Part shown: piece after piece, positions 4,263 to 6,119 of the stretch
Numbering within the stretch: the first letter of the stretch is position 1
Layout of the letters: every line of letters begins with the position of its first letter
Origin: DATAYF01 sp036272735
Lineage (GTDB): Bacteria; Chloroflexota; Ktedonobacteria; Ktedonobacterales; Ktedonobacteraceae
Assembly: GCA_036272735.1 (NCBI GenBank)
Contig: DATAYF010000463.1
Coordinates: 1-6,119, forward strand
DNA length: 6,119 nt
Direction: 5' to 3'
The notes under the pieces: model-generated
Told to the model about the DNA's origin: nothing
Databases searched by the model: none
Seen by the model: the letters and a program-made list of their open reading frames with translations, nothing else
Made by a program: the position numbers and the translations under genes

Positions 4263-6119
4263 CTATTCCCCTGGTAGGGGTGGTAAGCCTTGCCAATTGT
4301 GTACCATCTGCTCAAGCTGTCGGCGCACACCTTCAGGTCGCAGCCAGCCGTAGCCAAAGTTTAACAATTGGCGAAGCAAGCACTGAAAATCTTCTTCGCT
4401 CCAGGTTGGCGTGCCCCGATGTGTCAAAGCCTGTTGCACTTCCTGCGCAGATACCTTTCGTTCCGCTGGAAGCTCAGTAGCATAAGGGGTATGCAGCACC
4501 AGGAAGCTCTCCAGATAAGGAGAGGCCCCTTCATCCCAATCGGCAAGATCGTGAGCTGCGAGTTCCCAATCGAGTTCCCGGCGGAGGAGTGTACCGTCTT
4601 CATAGCTCGCCACGAGCCAGCGCCCATTAGCGCTCAGGCTTATGACGATCACCGGGCTACTACGATCTTGGAACGTATACAGACAACGCCCGCTGGCGGC
4701 CTCCCATACCCGCACCGTCCCGTCTCTTCCCCCAGAAAAAACCCAATCTCCATTGGCACTCAGGCTCACTGATGTGACCCACATGTATTTCACTGTATGC
4801 CCTTCAAGTGTGCCCAAGCAGCGTCCACTGGCCGTCTCCCACAACCGAATTGTTCCATCCTGGCTTCCTGAAGCCAGGAGATGTCCGCTGGCACTCAAGC
4901 TCACTGATGTGATAATATCTGTATGTCCTTCAAGTACGCACAAACAGTTCCCAGTGGCAGTTTCGCAGAGTTGAATATTTCGGTCTTTATCAAGAACATC
5001 AGAGCCTCCTAAAGCAATCCAACGCCCATCAGCACTCAGGCTCATTGCTGATACCGATCTTTGACCAGTAGCAGGCAGTGGGCCAGTTGGACTCTCCACC
5101 ATACCTTGCTTAGTCTGTCCATGGAACGTGAGCAGATGACGCCCGGTGCTGATTTCCCATATCTGTACCCCCACTCCATCTGTCATGTAGATCCATCGTC
5201 CGTCAGGACTCAGGATTACCTCTTCCAGCTGGCGAGGAAAAAAGAGTGTTCTAGATCCCCCCCACCTATCAATGACAAGCCGACAGCACCCGCTGGCAGT
5301 CTCCCATAACCGAACGGTTCCATCTGAGCCCCCCGCAAGGGCCAGGGATCCATCCGTACTCAAACACACCGCTGTTACCCTTACCTGTCGATTCGTAGGC
5401 CACTGAAAAATGTTCCGACAGCGCCCACTGACCATCTCCCACAGCCGAACGGTTCCATCCGCGCTCCCTGAAAGAACCAGCGAACTATCAGTACTCACAT
5501 GCACCGCTGTTATCTCTCCTGTATGCCCCTCAAATGTGCCGGCCAGCCAACTCGCGCGGAAGCCGGCACGTGAACAATAGGACAAAAGCCTCGCCCATAT
5601 CTCTCGGCTTCTGGGATGGCGTTGCCAACCAGGGAGTGATTGCGCCCTGTTCAGGAGTTCGAGAGCAACACCAAAACGGGTTTCTGAGCATGTTTGCTCG
5701 GCCTGCTTGAGGAATATTTCTGCCTGGCCTGCCACCAGAACAGTGGTCGCGTATGAGGATGCCTGAGAAAGGCGCAATGAGCAGAGGAAGCGTTGACCAT
5801 CTTGCCTTTCCCAGATGTGCATCGTTCGCCTATCGCAGAAAGCGATCCTGCGGCCATCTGTACTCAACGCTACTGCGTTTACGCTGCTCGTAAGCCCCGT
5901 GAAGGTATAGAGGCACCGCCCGCTGGTAGTCTCCCATATACGTACCGTCTGGTCTTTGCCACCAGAGACGATCCAGTGCCCATCAGCGCTCAACTTCGCT
6001 ACGTCCACGGCTCCTGTATGTCCTTTGAGTGTCTGTAGACAACGCCCACTGGCGGTTTCGCATACACTTATTGTTCCGTCATCACTTGTATAAAGAGCGA
6101 GAGAGCCATCAGCATTGAG
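4263..6119 (-). CDS. WD40-repeat protein, double beta-propeller, 5' end beyond the window
   Basis: The frame runs without a stop from the window edge to a TAG, giving 618 visible residues. A GTG at 6008 is internal to the repeats and not a start. Visible order (numbered from the edge): three blades (about 1-32, 33-73, 74-112) with typical GH...SADG...SGG.D.TVRIWE signatures; a helical linker (about 117-192, including QAEIFLKQAEQ, ALELLNRAQSLPGW and REIWARLLSYCSRAGF); seven blades (about 196-238, 246-283, 296-332, 354-396, 397-438, 439-483, 484-516); then a C-terminal domain (517-618) with LADWDEGASPYLESFLVL, WSEEDFQCLLRQLLNFGYGW and LRPEGVRRQLEQM. Seven blades make one complete propeller, so the upstream three are probably the end of another. 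WD40 propellers are protein-binding scaffolds. In bacteria such arrays often follow Ser/Thr kinase or NTPase domains, which here would lie outside the window. The fourth blade after the linker has a short insertion (GGSDVLDKDRN). Confidence 0.93.
   Translation of the reverse strand, partial: LNADGSLALYTSDDGTISVCETASGRCLQTLKGHTGAVDVAKLSADGHWIVSGGKDQTVRIWETTSGRCLYTFTGLTSSVNAVALSTDGRRIAFCDRRTMHIWERQDGQRFLCSLRLSQASSYATTVLVAGQAEIFLKQAEQTCSETRFGVALELLNRAQSLPGWQRHPRSREIWARLLSYCSRAGFRASWLAGTFEGHTGEITAVHVSTDSSLVLSGSADGTVRLWEMVSGRCRNIFQWPTNRQVRVTAVCLSTDGSLALAGGSDGTVRLWETASGCCRLVIDRWGGSRTLFFPRQLEEVILSPDGRWIYMTDGVGVQIWEISTGRHLLTFHGQTKQGMVESPTGPLPATGQRSVSAMSLSADGRWIALGGSDVLDKDRNIQLCETATGNCLCVLEGHTDIITSVSLSASGHLLASGSQDGTIRLWETASGRCLGTLEGHTVKYMWVTSVSLSANGDWVFSGGRDGTVRVWEAASGRCLYTFQDRSSPVIVISLSANGRWLVASYEDGTLLRRELDWELAAHDLADWDEGASPYLESFLVLHTPYATELPAERKVSAQEVQQALTHRGTPTWSEEDFQCLLRQLLNFGYGWLRPEGVRRQLEQMVHNWQGLPPLPGE
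4620..6119 (-). repeat. Tandem WD40-coding repeats (ten imperfect units of roughly 110-150 nt)
   Basis: The same DNA words recur in each unit: a segment coding for W-E-T-A-S-G-R-C-L, and one coding for SLSADGRW or close variants. They are spaced at the repeat period, except for the gap of about 300 nt that codes for the helical linker. The units have diverged at the DNA level, so recent duplication is unlikely for most of them. Neighbouring copies could still recombine. Confidence 0.8.

Noticed and set aside
4263..4290. Small GC hairpin cccc-tacca-gggg at the end of the WD40 gene as a terminator
   Set aside because: The stem is only 4 bp, overlaps coding sequence and has no following T-run.
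4082..4357. 91-residue minus-strand frame overlapping the end of the WD40 gene
   Set aside because: Most of it is an out-of-frame reading of the WD40 C-terminus and the spacer of the inverted repeat. There is no recognisable domain or start signal, although the GVCPYLEPKVGIV segment is noted under findings.
4642..6038. Plus-strand frames at 4642-4974, 5061-5309 and 5793-6038 with repeated PLAVSHNRIVPS-like segments
   Set aside because: Their internal repetition is the antisense image of the WD40 repeats and not an independent repeat protein.
4620..6119. Regularly spaced repeats as a possible CRISPR-like array
   Set aside because: Units are long, divergent and translate into WD40 blades. There are no short identical repeats separated by unique spacers.

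Overview
The window reads like a piece of a large, GC-moderate bacterial genome. It most resembles a filamentous, spore-forming Chloroflexota such as the Ktedonobacterales. This is an inference from three things: the long WD40 protein with its 'DWDEG...PYLESF...WSEEDF...GYGWLRPEGVRR' tail, a DesK/DesR-like two-component pair with no desaturase beside it, and loosely packed genes with decayed intergenic DNA. No rRNA, tRNA or CRISPR array is visible, so the assignment is tentative.

Layout. All five recognisable genes lie on the minus strand, so transcription runs from right to left. From the right edge: (i) 6119-4263 is the 3' part of a WD40-repeat protein whose 5' end is outside the window. 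It shows at least three blades of one propeller, a helical linker, a complete seven-blade propeller and a conserved C-terminal domain. (ii) 4262-3917 has no confident gene. It holds a 38-position inverted repeat (35 matches) separated by 142 nt, forming a 218-bp MITE-like or hairpin structure. (iii) 3916-3455 encodes a small basic protein with a coiled-coil tail. It resembles accessory proteins of Tn554-type transposons only weakly, and its reading frame is open far upstream of its only usable start, a GTG. (iv) 3454-3170 is a non-coding gap that probably carries the promoter of the next gene. (v) 3169-2708 encodes a DoxX-like four-helix membrane protein. (vi) 2477-1206 and 1209-604 encode a membrane histidine kinase and a NarL/DesR-type response regulator. 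They overlap by 4 nt (ATGA), and a strong Shine-Dalgarno for the regulator lies in the last kinase codons. (vii) 603-1 holds no convincing gene, only short inverted and direct repeats and a possible gene remnant.

How the genes relate. The kinase and regulator form one operon and one signalling pathway: the kinase autophosphorylates on His225 and passes phosphate to Asp54 of the regulator. The DoxX-like gene, the coiled-coil protein and the WD40 protein are each separated by 85-350 nt of non-coding DNA, and nothing in the sequence shows that they work together. The most unusual item is the inverted repeat at 4002-4219. Its mismatches all fall in one codon phase, and its left arm lies in the open extension of the coiled-coil gene.
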